Under the pieces are notes generated by a model. That model was given only the letters and a program-made list of their open reading frames with translations, searched no databases and had not been told where the DNA came from. A DNA stretch of 45,569 bases from Rubrivivax sp. Lineage in GTDB: Bacteria; Pseudomonadota; Gammaproteobacteria; Burkholderiales; Burkholderiaceae_C. The stretch lies in assembly GCA_016790435.1 (NCBI GenBank), contig JAEUPE010000145.1, positions 1 to 45,569 of the forward strand. The letters are read 5' to 3'. How positions within the stretch are numbered: position 1 is the stretch's first letter; the number at the start of each line of letters is the position of its first letter. Position numbers and translations under genes: made by a program. Positions 1-7,922 of this stretch are shown here, one piece after another.

Positions 1-38
1 TCGATGGTTCGAGGTCTCTTTGCTGCGTGTGCAGTGCG

Positions 39-59
39 GGGGAACAGGCAGGGGAACAG
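39..59. repeat. Direct repeat GGGGAACAG x2
   Basis: Two exact 9-base copies of GGGGAACAG (39-47 and 51-59) are separated by three bases, giving a 12-base period. They lie about 50 bases left of the tRNA-His 3' remnant, so on the presumed element side of the junction. Short direct repeats near an attachment core can be integrase arm-type or excisionase sites; that role is inference. Confidence 0.5.
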
Positions 60-111
60 ATTCCTTTCCTCGGTCCGTTTCTTCAGGAAGATCAAGAACT
101 TGCGCCGCCGT

Positions 112-134
112 TTCGAGTCCCATCAGCCACCCCA
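112..134 (+). other. 3' end of tRNA-His, attachment-site remnant
   Basis: The 23 bases fit tRNA positions 54-76 exactly: T-loop TTCGAGT, T-stem 3' strand CCCAT, acceptor 3' strand CAGCCAC, discriminator C and CCA. The acceptor strand would pair with GTGGCTG, and the C discriminator is the special feature of tRNA-His, which pairs it with an extra 5' G. The bases before it (GCCGT) cannot pair with CCCAT, and no anticodon or D arm precedes it, so this is not a tRNA gene. Tyrosine recombinases commonly target tRNA 3' ends and leave such a copy at the far side of the element. The inserted DNA would lie left of the window. Confidence 0.75.
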
Positions 135-160
135 GGTAACATCGGGCAAAGCCCGTCCAG

Positions 161-188
161 CGGCCCCTCATCGCAAGGTGAGGGGCCG
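161..188 (+). terminator. Stem-loop, probable terminator after the tRNA-His site
   Basis: CGGCCCCTCA (161-170) pairs perfectly with TGAGGGGCCG (179-188) around an 8-base loop, followed by TTGTC. It sits 27 bases after the CCA of the tRNA-His remnant. It may therefore have been the terminator of the tRNA transcript before integration. The downstream T-run is weak. Confidence 0.6.
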
Positions 189-255
189 TTGTCATGGGCG
201 CGGCAGCGGACCGGCGCGTCTTCTCGATCGAGACCCGGTGTTGGCAGAATCCTCC

Positions 256-1188
256 ATGACCTCCTTTGCGTTTCTATCCCAGAGCGGTTTCCTGAAGGTG
301 CCTGCCGCTGGCGCCGACACGCCGTTTGCCGTTGCCGGCATCGCTTGGGATGGATCGGTCACCAACCGCCCCGGCGCCCGCTTCGGCCCGCGCGCGATTC
401 GCGAAGCCAGCCACATGCTGTGCGATGCGCTGCATCCGCATTTCGACGTCTCGCCCATCGGCTCTCTCGGTGACGCCGGTGATCTGCCGCTGCCCAACAC
501 CAGCCTAGAGGGCATGCGTGCCGCCATGCAGCCCCGCGCGGCCCGGTTGCTGCGCGCCCATCACATGTGCTGGCTGGGTGGCGACCACTCCATCACGCTG
601 GGTTTGCTGCGCGCCTACCGTGAGCATCTGGAGCGGCCGCTGGCAGTCATCCACTTCGACGCCCATTGCGACACCTGGCCCACCCACTTCGGCGAACCCA
701 GCGGGCATGGCACCTGGGTCTACGAGGCCATGCAGGAAGGCCTGGTGGTCGACGCCTGCTTCACGCAGATCGGCATCCGCTCCTCAGCCAGCCGCGAGGA
801 GCGCGAGTTCGTCGCCGATCGCGGTGGCCAGGTCTTTCCGGCCCGTGCCCTGCGTGGGCTGGAGAGCCCGGCCCAGTTGGCCGGCATCGTCGGCGCGATC
901 CGGCAGCGCCTGGCCGCGTGCGGCAACCCACCCGTGTACCTGAGCCTGGACATCGACTGCCTGGACCCCGCCTTCGCCCCCGGCACCGGCACGCCCGAGC
1001 CCGGCGGCCTGACCACCAACCAGGTGCTCACCGTGCTGGAGGAACTGGCCGACCTGCCGTTCGTCGGCATGGACTGCGTGGAGGTGTCGCCGCCCTACGA
1101 CCACGCCGAGCTCACCAGCCAGGCCGCGGCCGCCTTCGTTTGGACCTACCTGTGCGGGCGTATCGCCTCGCGGCGCTCCATGGCATGA
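256..1188 (+). CDS. speB: Agmatinase / ureohydrolase family protein
   Basis: 310 residues, a normal length for agmatinase, which hydrolyses agmatine to putrescine and urea in the cytoplasm using two Mn2+ ions. The metal-binding motifs are intact: GGDHS with His111, DAHCD with Asp135, His137 and Asp139, and SLDIDCLDP with Asp232 and Asp234. I chose the ATG at 256 because the family fold begins just after it (IAWDGSVTNRPGARFGP near residue 30). The open frame extends upstream to the window edge, but that extension runs through the tRNA remnant and terminator. No good ribosome binding site is visible at 256. The gene stands alone, with 90 bases before the next gene. Related ureohydrolases (guanidinobutyrase, formimidoylglutamase, arginase) cannot be excluded by motif alone, so the symbol is tentative. 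Confidence 0.88.
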   Translation: MTSFAFLSQSGFLKVPAAGADTPFAVAGIAWDGSVTNRPGARFGPRAIREASHMLCDALHPHFDVSPIGSLGDAGDLPLPNTSLEGMRAAMQPRAARLLRAHHMCWLGGDHSITLGLLRAYREHLERPLAVIHFDAHCDTWPTHFGEPSGHGTWVYEAMQEGLVVDACFTQIGIRSSASREEREFVADRGGQVFPARALRGLESPAQLAGIVGAIRQRLAACGNPPVYLSLDIDCLDPAFAPGTGTPEPGGLTTNQVLTVLEELADLPFVGMDCVEVSPPYDHAELTSQAAAAFVWTYLCGRIASRRSMA

Positions 1189-1278
1189 GCGCCGCGTCGC
1201 GCAGCTCGATTCACTGACATATCGTACACTGGCGTACCACATAGTCGCCCACCGGGCCTGGCCCGGGAAAGACGCCGC

Positions 1279-2766
1279 ATGAGCCTTCGCAGCCCTGGCA
1301 GCCCTGGCAGCCCCGGTCGCCCGAGAGGCGTCACCGGCTTTGGCGGGTACGTGCCGCGGCTGCGCATGGAGCGCGCGGCCATCGCCGCGGCGCACCGGTG
1401 GATGGCGCCCTCGCTGCGCGCGCTGGGCAAGGGGCGCCGCGCCTTCTGCAGCTGGGACGAAGACAGCGTGACGATGGCGGTCGAGGCCGCCCGCGACCTC
1501 GCGCGCGGGCGCAGCCTGGCTGGCGTGGGGCGGCTGCTGTTCGCGTCGACCTCGATGCCGTTCGCCGACCTGCAGAACGCCTCGCTGGTGCACGGTGCTC
1601 TCGGCCTGCCCGACAGCGCGCGCACTCTCGACATCGGCCAGTCGCAGCGGGCGGGCACGGCGGCATTGCTTGAGGCCCTCACCGCAGAGGGCGACGAGGA
1701 GGCCCTGGTCGTCGCGAGCGACTGCCCGCGCGGCAAACCGGCGAGCACTCAGGAGCTCACCTTCGGCGCCGGCGCGGCGGCGTTCACCATCGGGCGCGAT
1801 GGCGTTCTGGCCGAACTGCTGGGCCATGCCAGCGTCTCGTCCACGTTCGTCGATCACTTCCGCTCGAACGACAACCGCTTCGACTACTTCTGGGAAGAGC
1901 GCTGGGTCCGCGACGAGGGCTACCTGAAGATCGTGCCGCCGACGGTGCGCGCGGCGCTGGCGCAGGCCGGCCTCGCGCCCACAGAGGTCGCGCACTTCGT
2001 GATGCCATCGGCCTTCAAGGGCATTGCCACGGCCCTGGCAAAGGCGCTCGGCCTAGCGCCGGGCGTGGAAGCGCCATCGCTCGACGAAGCCTGCGGCTAC
2101 GCCGGCAGCGCGCACGCGCTGTTGATGCTGGCCGCGGTGCTGGAGAAGGCACGCCCCGGCGATGTGGTGCTCGTCGTCGGCTTCGGCCAGGGTTGCGACG
2201 CGCTGGTGCTGCGCGTGACCGAGGCCATCGCGGGCTTCAAACCCGGACGCGGCGTGGCCGGCGCGCTCGCCGACGCGCAACCGCACGACGCCTACCTGCG
2301 CATGCTCTCGTATGACGACGGCATCGAGCTCGAGTGGGGCATGCGCGCCGAGAAGCCCGTCAAGACGGCGCTCACCGAGCAGTACCGCTCGCGCGGCCAA
2401 CTCGCCGCCTTCGTCGCCGGGCGCTGTGCGGAGTGCGGCACGGTGCAGTTCCCGCAGCTCGCCTATTGCGTCTCGCCGGGGTGCAACGCGCCGGCACAGG
2501 GTTTCGAGCCCGTGCCGCTGGCCGACATCGGCTGCAAGGTGCTGACCTTCACCGCCGACTGGCTGTCGTACCACCCTTCGCCGCCGCTCTACGTCGGCTT
2601 CGTGCAGTTCGACAATGGCGCTCGGCTGCTGATGGAGATGGTCGACGTGGGGAGCGCCGGCCTGGAGGTCGGCACCCCGTTGCGCGTGGCCTTCCGCATC
2701 AAGGACGTCGACAAGGCGCGTGGCTACCCGCGCTACTTCTGGAAGGCGACACCGATCGCACCCTGA
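1279..2766 (+). CDS. HMG-CoA-synthase-like / DUF35 OB-fold fusion protein
   Basis: 495 residues. Residues about 18-320 resemble the thiolase-fold hydroxymethylglutaryl-CoA synthase / KAS III family. Residues about 375-490 are a DUF35 domain: a zinc ribbon with Cys383, Cys386, Cys397 and Cys402, then an OB-fold. In my manual alignment all three HMG-CoA synthase catalytic positions are changed. The cysteine is Gln123 (DIGQSQRAGT in place of a xxACYxxT motif), the glutamate of ATES is lost (ASTS near residue 91), and the histidine before the PFxK-like motif is lost (FVMPSAFK). The N-terminus has an SPGSPGSPGRP tract that may be disordered. It is followed after 45 bases by a thiolase and then a MaoC hydratase. 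A scaffold or acyl-CoA-binding role beside the thiolase is inferred; the substrate is unknown. Confidence 0.85.
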   Translation: MSLRSPGSPGSPGRPRGVTGFGGYVPRLRMERAAIAAAHRWMAPSLRALGKGRRAFCSWDEDSVTMAVEAARDLARGRSLAGVGRLLFASTSMPFADLQNASLVHGALGLPDSARTLDIGQSQRAGTAALLEALTAEGDEEALVVASDCPRGKPASTQELTFGAGAAAFTIGRDGVLAELLGHASVSSTFVDHFRSNDNRFDYFWEERWVRDEGYLKIVPPTVRAALAQAGLAPTEVAHFVMPSAFKGIATALAKALGLAPGVEAPSLDEACGYAGSAHALLMLAAVLEKARPGDVVLVVGFGQGCDALVLRVTEAIAGFKPGRGVAGALADAQPHDAYLRMLSYDDGIELEWGMRAEKPVKTALTEQYRSRGQLAAFVAGRCAECGTVQFPQLAYCVSPGCNAPAQGFEPVPLADIGCKVLTFTADWLSYHPSPPLYVGFVQFDNGARLLMEMVDVGSAGLEVGTPLRVAFRIKDVDKARGYPRYFWKATPIAP

Positions 2767-2811
2767 CGCGCACCAGGCGCGTCGGCACCACATCGGCAGG
2801 GAACAACGCAC

Positions 2812-4014
2812 ATGGCAACGGGTATCAAGGACAAGGTCGCGATCCTCGGCATGGGCTGCTCGCGCTTCGGAGAGCGCTGGGACGCCGGCACGCCGCAGCT
2901 GCTGGCCGAGGCCTTCGAGGAGGCGTTGGCCGATGCCGGCATCGAGCGCGCGCGCATCGAGGCCGCGTGGTACGGCTCCGGCGTCGAGGCGGTGAATGTC
3001 GGCAACTCCTGCATCCCGGCGGCGATGGCGCTGCGGCTCGATGGCATCCCCGTGACCCGGGTCGAAAACATGTGCGCCACCGGCACCGAGGCGCTGCGCG
3101 GTGCCTGCTATGCAGTGGCCTCGGGCGCGGTCGACATCGCGCTCGCCATCGGCGCCGAGAAGCTCAAGGACACCGGCTACGGTGGCCTGCCGACGATGTT
3201 CAAGGGCACCTTCAACGACCTTTGGATGCCGCTCGGATCGGCGCCGGCCGGCTTTGCGCAGCTCGCGGCGGGTTACCGCGCCAAGCACGGCACCTCGCGC
3301 GATGATCTCAAGCGTGCCATCGGCCATGTCTCGTGGAAGAGCCACCAGAACGGCATGCTGAGCCCGAAGGCGCACCTGCAGAAGGCGGTGACGATGGAGC
3401 AGATCCTCGAGGCGCCGATGATCGCCGAACCGCTCGGCCTGTTCGACTGCTGCGGTGTCAGCGATGGCGCTGCAGCTGCGATCGTGACCACGCCCGAGAT
3501 CGCCCGCGCGCTGGGCCGCAGGGACATGGTCACCGTGAAGGCGCTGCAGCTTTCGGCATCTTCCGGCGTGGAATCGGGCACCAACACCTGGGACGGCAGC
3601 CATGTGCGCACGACACGCGCGGCGGCCGGCCGGGCGTACCGGGAGGCCGGCATCACGAACCCGCGCGAGCAGCTCGACCTGATCGAGGTGCACGACTGCT
3701 TCTCGATCACCGAGCTCGTGACGATGGAGGACCTCGGCATCTCGGCAGACGGCCAGGCAGTGAAGGACGTGCTCGACGGCTTCTACGACCGCGATGGCCA
3801 AGGCGTGCCCTGCCAAGTGGACGGCGGACTCAAGTGCTTCGGCCACCCGATCGGTGCCTCGGGCCTGCGCATGGCCTACGAGGTCTACACGCAGTTGCTC
3901 GGCCGCGCGGGCCAGCGGCAGGTGAAGGCCCCTTCGATCGGCCTCACGCACAACCTGGGCGGCGTGCCGTACCTCGGCGTGGCGGCCATCTCGGTGTTGG
4001 GCCTGCACGCCTGA
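2812..4014 (+). CDS. SCP-x-type thiolase (acetyl-CoA acetyltransferase family)
   Basis: 400 residues, full length for the SCP-x/archaeal-type thiolase branch. The nucleophile is Cys88 in VENMCATG. His294 sits in VHDCFSITEL, the position of NEAF in classical thiolases, and His345 in CFGHPIGASG. The fourth motif reads GLTHNLGG in place of the classical CxG, as is usual in this branch. Such enzymes often work with a DUF35 partner that supplies an acyl-CoA-binding OB-fold, and here that domain is fused to the preceding gene product. Expected chemistry is thiolytic cleavage, condensation or retro-aldol on a CoA thioester. The substrate cannot be read from sequence. Its ATG follows the preceding stop by 45 bases, consistent with one operon. 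Confidence 0.88.
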   Translation: MATGIKDKVAILGMGCSRFGERWDAGTPQLLAEAFEEALADAGIERARIEAAWYGSGVEAVNVGNSCIPAAMALRLDGIPVTRVENMCATGTEALRGACYAVASGAVDIALAIGAEKLKDTGYGGLPTMFKGTFNDLWMPLGSAPAGFAQLAAGYRAKHGTSRDDLKRAIGHVSWKSHQNGMLSPKAHLQKAVTMEQILEAPMIAEPLGLFDCCGVSDGAAAAIVTTPEIARALGRRDMVTVKALQLSASSGVESGTNTWDGSHVRTTRAAAGRAYREAGITNPREQLDLIEVHDCFSITELVTMEDLGISADGQAVKDVLDGFYDRDGQGVPCQVDGGLKCFGHPIGASGLRMAYEVYTQLLGRAGQRQVKAPSIGLTHNLGGVPYLGVAAISVLGLHA

Positions 4015-4054
4015 TGTCAACGCGCAGGGCCTTTCGCCACGCAGCGAGCCCCGC

Positions 4055-4918
4055 ATGAATCTCGCGCGGCTGCTGGCCTACCGGATTCCGACGGTCACCA
4101 GCACGGCCACACCGCGCGACGCGATGCTCTACGCGCTCGGCGTGGGCGTCGGCGATCGTCCCGAGGATACGAAAGACTTGCAGTTCGTCTTCGAGACCGG
4201 GCTGAAGATGCTGCCCTCGCAGGTCAACGTGCTCTGCCATCCGGGTGCCTGGGTGCGCGACCCCGCGCTCGAGATCGACTGGGTGAAGCTGTTGCACGGC
4301 GAGCAAGGCTTCGAGATGCTGAAGGCGCTGCGGCCGGGCCAGACGTATCTCGGCGAGACGCGGGTCACCGGCGTGCTCGACAAGGGTGGCGGCAAGGGCG
4401 CGATGCTGTTCGCGCGCAAGGAATTGCGCGAGATGCACGAGGGCCGGCGCGGTGCGCTCGTCAGCACCATCGACAGCACCTACGTGCTTCGCGGCGACGG
4501 GGGCTGCGGGTGCACGGTGACCGAGGCGCCGGTGCCGCATGCGCTGCCCGAGCGCGCGCCCGATGCCCGCGTGGCGCTGCCCACGCTGGCGCGCGCAGCG
4601 CTTATCTACCGGCTGAGCGGCGACTACAACCCCATCCACGCCGACCCCGAGGTGGCGCGCAAGGCGGGGTTCGAGCGCCCCATCCTGCATGGCCTGTGCT
4701 CGCTCGGCGTGGCCACGCGCGCCGTGCTGCGCGCCTACTGCGAAGACGAGCCGGAGAGGCTGCGCTCACTGAAGCTGCGGTTCTCGTCGCCCGTCTATCC
4801 GGGCGAGACGCTGGTGACCGAGTTGTGGCGCGAAGACGACGTGGTGAGCTTCCGCACGCGCGTGGCCGAGCGCGACGTGGTGGTGCTCAACAACGGGCGC
4901 GCGGAGATCGCGGCGTAG
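4055..4918 (+). CDS. MaoC family (R)-specific enoyl-CoA hydratase, two hot-dog domains
   Basis: 287 residues with the layout of eukaryotic-type hydratase 2. There is an N-terminal MaoC-like half (about 1-140), then a C-terminal MaoC half holding the hydratase motif YRLSGDYNPIHADP with Asp190 and His195, followed by ILHGL. The product hydrates trans-2-enoyl-CoA, or dehydrates 3-hydroxyacyl-CoA, in the cytoplasm. It begins 40 bases after the thiolase stop. With the HMGS-like/DUF35 protein and the thiolase it makes a three-gene beta-oxidation-like set. A hairpin lies directly after its stop codon and separates it from the convergent marR gene. Confidence 0.88.
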   Translation: MNLARLLAYRIPTVTSTATPRDAMLYALGVGVGDRPEDTKDLQFVFETGLKMLPSQVNVLCHPGAWVRDPALEIDWVKLLHGEQGFEMLKALRPGQTYLGETRVTGVLDKGGGKGAMLFARKELREMHEGRRGALVSTIDSTYVLRGDGGCGCTVTEAPVPHALPERAPDARVALPTLARAALIYRLSGDYNPIHADPEVARKAGFERPILHGLCSLGVATRAVLRAYCEDEPERLRSLKLRFSSPVYPGETLVTELWREDDVVSFRTRVAERDVVVLNNGRAEIAA

Positions 4919-4943
4919 GCGGCGGCGCGGCTCGCGCCGCCGC
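4919..4943. terminator. Bidirectional stem-loop between maoC-like and marR-like genes
   Basis: An 11-bp perfect stem (GCGGCGGCGCG 4919-4929 with CGCGCCGCCGC 4933-4943) closes a 3-base loop immediately after the MaoC stop codon and 7 bases before the convergent MarR stop. There is no T-run on either side, so its efficiency as an intrinsic terminator is uncertain. Confidence 0.6.
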
Positions 4944-4950
4944 GCGTGGC

Positions 4951-5445
4951 TCACGGCTCTGTCGACTGCAGCTTCTTGATGAGGCTGTGCTTGATGGCGT
5001 TGAGCGTCGTCGCCGTGACTTCGAGCGCCTCTTCCGACAGACCGGCAAGGATCTCGTCGTTGTGCTCCTGGCTGATCTTGCGCAGGCGCGCCACCAGGGC
5101 CTTGCCTTTCGGCTCGAGGAAGACGCGGTTGACGCGCCGATCGCTTGAGTCCGCCGCGCGCCGCACGAGGCCCGTGCGCTCCAGCCGGTCGAGCAGGCCG
5201 CCAACGGCCACCTTGCCGAGATCCAGTTCCTCGGCCAGCTGCGACTGCGTCATGCCGTCGTCGCGCGACAGGTAGGCCAGTACCCACCACTGCGAGCGCG
5301 TGACGTTGAGCACCTTCACCGACCGATCGAAAGCGCTTCGGCGCAGGCGGGAGACATCGTGGATCAGGAACCCCAGGCGGAGCTCCCAATCGATGGTGAT
5401 GCCGGCGGGGGACTTGGGCATCGTGGTCTTGCCGGAAGGGGACAT
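4951..5445 (-). CDS. MarR family transcriptional regulator
   Basis: 164 residues. The winged-helix region runs from about residue 45 to 120 (MTQSQLAEELDLGKVAVGGLLDRLERTGLVRR, broken here at about residue 82, then SSDRRVNRVFLEPKG, the wing). Helices that would form the dimer interface flank it. It lies convergent to the thiolase/MaoC set and divergent from the acyl-CoA dehydrogenase, so control of one or both is likely, with an acyl-CoA or aromatic-CoA ligand as in many MarR proteins of catabolic loci. TATAGT on the minus strand (5486-5491) is a possible -10 element. The start could also be the second methionine (5421); neither start has a strong ribosome binding site. Confidence 0.85.
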   Translation of the reverse strand: MSPSGKTTMPKSPAGITIDWELRLGFLIHDVSRLRRSAFDRSVKVLNVTRSQWWVLAYLSRDDGMTQSQLAEELDLGKVAVGGLLDRLERTGLVRRAADSSDRRVNRVFLEPKGKALVARLRKISQEHNDEILAGLSEEALEVTATTLNAIKHSLIKKLQSTEP

Positions 5446-5568
5446 GTTGGGGGCTGCGTTCGACGCATCTCTCGTGCGCTAGGGAACTATATGCGGCAGA
5501 GGGTGGCCCACCTGCCCTGAGGTTCGGCGCCGATGTCACGCGGGATCGTGCCGGGTTAACGTTCGCCC

Positions 5569-6732
5569 ATGAGCCAGTCATCCGTCGAACGCCACCCCGA
5601 GATCCGCGAGGCCGTGCGCGCCTTGTGCGCGCAGTTCCCGGACGAGTACCACCGCCGCGTCGATGCCGAGCGCGGCTATCCCGACGAGTTCGTCGGCGCG
5701 CTAACGAAGGCGGGCTGGCTGGCCGCGATGATTCCGCAGGAGTACGGCGGCTCGGGCCTCGGCCTGGCCGAGGCGAGCGTGATCATGGAGGAGATCAACC
5801 GCTGCGGCGGCAATGCCGGCACCTGCCACGGCCAGATGTACAACATGGGCACGCTGCTGCGCCACGGTTCGCCGGCGCAGAAGCAGCGCTACCTGCCGAA
5901 GATCGCCAGCGGCGAGCTGCGCCTGCAGAGCATGGGCGTCACCGAGCCCAGCACCGGCACCGACACCACGAAGATCAAGACCACGGCCGAGCGGCGCGGC
6001 GACCGCTACGTCGTCAACGGGCAGAAGGTCTGGATCTCGCGCGTGGCGCACAGCGACCTGATGATCCTGCTGGCGCGCACGACCCCGTTGGCGCAGGTGA
6101 AGAAGAAGAGCGAAGGCATGTCGATCTTCATCGTCGACCTGCGCGAAGCCGTCGGCCACGGGCTCACGGTGCGGCCGATCGCCAACATGGTGAGCCACGA
6201 CACCAACGAACTGTTCTTCGAGAGCCTCGAGATCCCGGCCGACCAGCTCATCGGCGAGGAGGGGCAGGGCTTCAGGTACATCCTCGACGGGCTCAACGCC
6301 GAGCGCACGCTGATCGCCGCCGAGTGCATCGGCGATGGCCGCTGGTTCGTCGATCGGGTGAGCCGCTACGCCAAGGAGCGCGTGGTCTTCGGCCGCCCGA
6401 TCGGGCAGAACCAGGGCGTGCAGTTCCCCATCGCCGAGGCCCACATCGAGGTCGAGGCGGCCGACCTGATGCGCTGGGAGGCTTGCCGCCTGTTCGACGC
6501 GCACGAGCCCTGCGGCGCGCAGGCCAACATGGCCAAGTACCTGGCGGCCAAGGCCTCCTGGGAGGCGGCCAACGCCTGCCTGCAGTTCCACGGCGGCTAC
6601 GGCTTCGCGAGCGAATACGACGTCGAGCGCAAGTTCCGCGAGACGCGGCTGTACCAGGTGGCACCGATCTCCACCAACCTCATCCTCAGCTATGTTGCCG
6701 AGCACCTGCTGGGCTTGCCGCGCAGCTTCTGA
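5569..6732 (+). CDS. Acyl-CoA dehydrogenase
   Basis: 387 residues, the full length of the family, a cytoplasmic FAD enzyme that oxidises acyl-CoA to 2-enoyl-CoA. The N-terminal helical part, the middle beta-domain (MGVTEPSTGTD, YVVNGQKVWIS) and the C-terminal helical domain (QFHGGYGFASEYDVE) are all present. The usual C-terminal catalytic glutamate of short- and medium-chain enzymes (YEGTS motif) is replaced by VAPISTN. Instead GLNAERTL places Glu245 at the alternative helix-G position used by isovaleryl-CoA and long-chain dehydrogenases. This points to a branched or bulky substrate. It is divergent from marR (123-base spacer) and probably belongs functionally with the thiolase/hydratase genes to its left. 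Confidence 0.88.
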   Translation: MSQSSVERHPEIREAVRALCAQFPDEYHRRVDAERGYPDEFVGALTKAGWLAAMIPQEYGGSGLGLAEASVIMEEINRCGGNAGTCHGQMYNMGTLLRHGSPAQKQRYLPKIASGELRLQSMGVTEPSTGTDTTKIKTTAERRGDRYVVNGQKVWISRVAHSDLMILLARTTPLAQVKKKSEGMSIFIVDLREAVGHGLTVRPIANMVSHDTNELFFESLEIPADQLIGEEGQGFRYILDGLNAERTLIAAECIGDGRWFVDRVSRYAKERVVFGRPIGQNQGVQFPIAEAHIEVEAADLMRWEACRLFDAHEPCGAQANMAKYLAAKASWEAANACLQFHGGYGFASEYDVERKFRETRLYQVAPISTNLILSYVAEHLLGLPRSF

Positions 6733-6767
6733 GCGTTGAGCCGACCCGGGCGACCGGGGCGATGCTT

Positions 6768-6794
6768 GCCGGGCGGCTCGTCGTGACGCCCGGC
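6768..6794. terminator. Stem-loop between convergent genes
   Basis: GCCGGGCG (6768-6775) pairs with CGCCCGGC (6787-6794) around an 11-base loop. It lies in the 71-base gap between the convergent acyl-CoA dehydrogenase and ketopantoate-reductase-like genes, so it could end transcription from both sides. There is no T-run. Confidence 0.5.
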
Positions 6795-6803
6795 GGGGCC
6801 GAC

Positions 6804-7787
6804 TCAGGCCGGTGGGTACAGGCCGCGCGTGCGGCCGAAGAGGCGGGTGAGCCCCAGCAACGCGCTCACGTTCGGCGTCCCCATGCCCAGGCGCTGGCCG
6901 ATCTCGTGCACGGCGCCGACGATGGCGTCCAGCTCCAGCGGGCGCGCCGCCTCCACGTCCTGGAGCATCGAGGTCTTGAAGGCGCCGAGCTTGGCGGTGA
7001 CGGCGTGCCGGTCTTCGGCCGTCTGGTCGATGCGGCAGCCGATGCGCGCGCCGATGGCCGCGGCCTCGCCCATGGCGGCGGAGCAGAAGGCGCGCACCAG
7101 CGGGTCGCCGAGCACGCGGTCGATGGTGGCGCCGGTGATCGCGCTCACCGGGTTCATCGTCATGTTGCCCCAGAGCTTGTACCAGATGGCATGGCGCACG
7201 TCGGCGCTGTGCGTGGCCTCGAAGCCAGCGTGCGCGAGCAGGTCGACCACGGCCTGCGCGCGTGGGCTCTGCCCACCACGCGGTTCGCCGACGATGAGGC
7301 CGTGGCCGAAGTTGTGCTGCACGAGCCCGGGCTCGGGCGTCGACGTGGCGGCGTGCACGACGCAGCCCAGCACCTGCTCGAAGGGAACGGCGGCGGCGAT
7401 CACGCCACCGGGGTCCACGCTCTCCAGCGGGCCGGCGGGGAAGCCCGCCACACCCTCGCAGAACCACCACGGCACGCCGTTCATGGCCGGCAGGACGAGG
7501 GTCTGCGGCCCGAGCAGCGGCGCGAGGCCCTGCGCCGCCTGTGTGAGCGCGGGACCTTTGACAGCGATGACCACCAGGTCCTGCACGCCCAGTTCCGCCG
7601 CACTGGACTGGGCTCGCGCAGGGGCCTGCACGAGGCCGGCCGCGGTGCGCAGGCGCCAGCCGTGCTGGCGCAGCGCTTCGAGCGTGGCACCGCGTGCAAC
7701 GGCGCTCACCTCGGCGCGCCCGGCGGCGGCGAGCCTCGCGCCGATGAAGCCGCCAATCGCGCCGGCGCCGACGATGCAAACCTTCAT
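6804..7787 (-). CDS. panE: 2-dehydropantoate 2-reductase family protein
   Basis: 327 residues. The N-terminal Rossmann fold begins at once (MKVCIVGAGAIGGFIGARL). The helical C-terminal domain carries the family lysine/asparagine motif WYKLWGNMTMNP. The ATG at 7787 is supported by a strong ribosome binding site GGAGGAA (7795-7801 on the minus strand, 7 bases away), so the longer open frame upstream is not used. The reaction would be NADPH-dependent reduction of ketopantoate or another 2-oxo acid. Many bacteria carry several paralogues, and the family also includes reductases of unknown substrate. Here the neighbour is a 2-hydroxy-acid oxidase-like flavoprotein, not pantothenate genes, so the symbol is tentative. 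Confidence 0.82.
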   Translation of the reverse strand: MKVCIVGAGAIGGFIGARLAAAGRAEVSAVARGATLEALRQHGWRLRTAAGLVQAPARAQSSAAELGVQDLVVIAVKGPALTQAAQGLAPLLGPQTLVLPAMNGVPWWFCEGVAGFPAGPLESVDPGGVIAAAVPFEQVLGCVVHAATSTPEPGLVQHNFGHGLIVGEPRGGQSPRAQAVVDLLAHAGFEATHSADVRHAIWYKLWGNMTMNPVSAITGATIDRVLGDPLVRAFCSAAMGEAAAIGARIGCRIDQTAEDRHAVTAKLGAFKTSMLQDVEAARPLELDAIVGAVHEIGQRLGMGTPNVSALLGLTRLFGRTRGLYPPA

Positions 7788-7922
7788 GCCGTTCTTCCTC
7801 CGCGGGAACTTTGCCGGATTCTCGGGCCGTTCCGGACCGGGCCGGGCGCACGGCAACCCGAGATCGGGCTTGGAGCGCCGCGCGCCCGGGGGGCGTCGGT
7901 TTCGCGATAACCTGCGCCCCCG

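Noticed and set aside
100-134. An intact tRNA gene
   Set aside because: Only the 3' part is present. The T-stem 5' strand does not pair, and the anticodon and D arms are missing.
4-255. Long N-terminal extension of the agmatinase frame
   Set aside because: The frame runs through the tRNA remnant and the hairpin, and agmatinases begin near the ATG at 256.
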